Positions 22,466 through 22,525 of a stretch of 22,525 nucleotides of DNA are shown piece by piece; the stretch's first letter is position 1, and the number at the start of each line of letters is the position of its first letter. The stretch spans positions 1 through 22,525 of the forward strand of contig DWYO01000232.1 of NCBI GenBank assembly GCA_019118725.1, read 5' to 3'. A model generated the notes under the pieces. The model saw nothing but the letters and a program-made list of their open reading frames with translations, did not search any database and was not told the DNA's origin. A program made the position numbers and the translations under genes. The DNA comes from Candidatus Parabacteroides intestinavium (GTDB lineage Bacteria > Bacteroidota > Bacteroidia > Bacteroidales > Tannerellaceae).

Positions 22466-22525
22466 TACTTGGGTGAATCAATTGACGGTGTGTCATAATT
22501 GCAAACTGCTGCGTTATTTTCGGAA

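Larger units (their letters stand above)
22161..22525. other. Upstream region of the efflux operon at the window edge
   Basis: AT-rich and without a clear large gene. It holds the promoter-like box at 22225-22232, an inverted repeat TACCA-TAT-TGGTA at 22318-22330 that could be an operator, a short minus-strand ORF at 22343-22465, and a hairpin ACGGC/GCCGT followed by TTTAGGTTTTTT on the plus strand near 22415-22446. No TetR-type regulator is visible inside the window. Confidence 0.5.

Overview
The window looks like a Bacteroidales chromosome, most likely Parabacteroides or a close relative. The evidence is a 5'-truncated gene ending in a DUF6383-type C-terminal domain, a type IX secretion gene (porQ), Bacteroidetes-style promoters (TTG or TTTG, about 20 bp, then TAnnTTTG), a TonB-dependent receptor with an N-terminal carboxypeptidase-regulatory-like domain, and a tripartite RND pump with lipoprotein subunits. 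The species call is inference. No rRNA, tRNA, CRISPR array, insertion sequence with a transposase, or phage gene was seen.

Layout. Positions 1-1035 hold the 3' part of a secreted or surface protein with a type IX-like C-terminal domain. Positions 1036-1442 are gene-free but structured: two inverted copies of a REP-like element, the first doubling as a terminator, then a tandem two-module RNA-like structure ending in an intrinsic terminator, then the promoter of a TonB-dependent receptor (1443-4259). Tail to tail with the receptor is a headless remnant of a C-terminal sorting domain (4256-4513, minus). Next comes a two-gene unit of exported lipoproteins: a double-domain M16 metallopeptidase (4788-7700) and a GH10-like TIM-barrel protein (7725-8849). 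A hairpin-rich convergent junction (8850-9059) separates them from an exported carboxymuconolactone decarboxylase-cupin fusion on the minus strand (9060-9878).

The divergent gap 9879-10206 carries four direct repeats with an exact 22-bp period. To its right, porQ, cmk and ispH run in one direction, followed by pfkA with its own promoter-like box and a strong terminator. A roughly 180-bp MITE-like element (14106-14285) follows; shorter relatives lie at 9020-9054 and 11217-11264.

The right third is on the minus strand. A tight operon encodes a periplasmic adaptor, an RND permease, an outer membrane factor and an LpxA-type acyltransferase, ending at a hairpin-plus-T-tract terminator (15187-15253). 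A separate unknown gene with a short ExoX/DUF3820-like motif lies beyond it (14319-15176). The pump permease has about 70 extra residues with two hydrophobic stretches. The LpxA protein keeps the catalytic His but has Ser where E. coli has His160.

The best candidates for something undescribed are the tandem GCGA-loop RNA (1197-1347), the 22-bp operator-like array (9993-10072), and the RND-lpxA operon with its unusual permease and LpxA.
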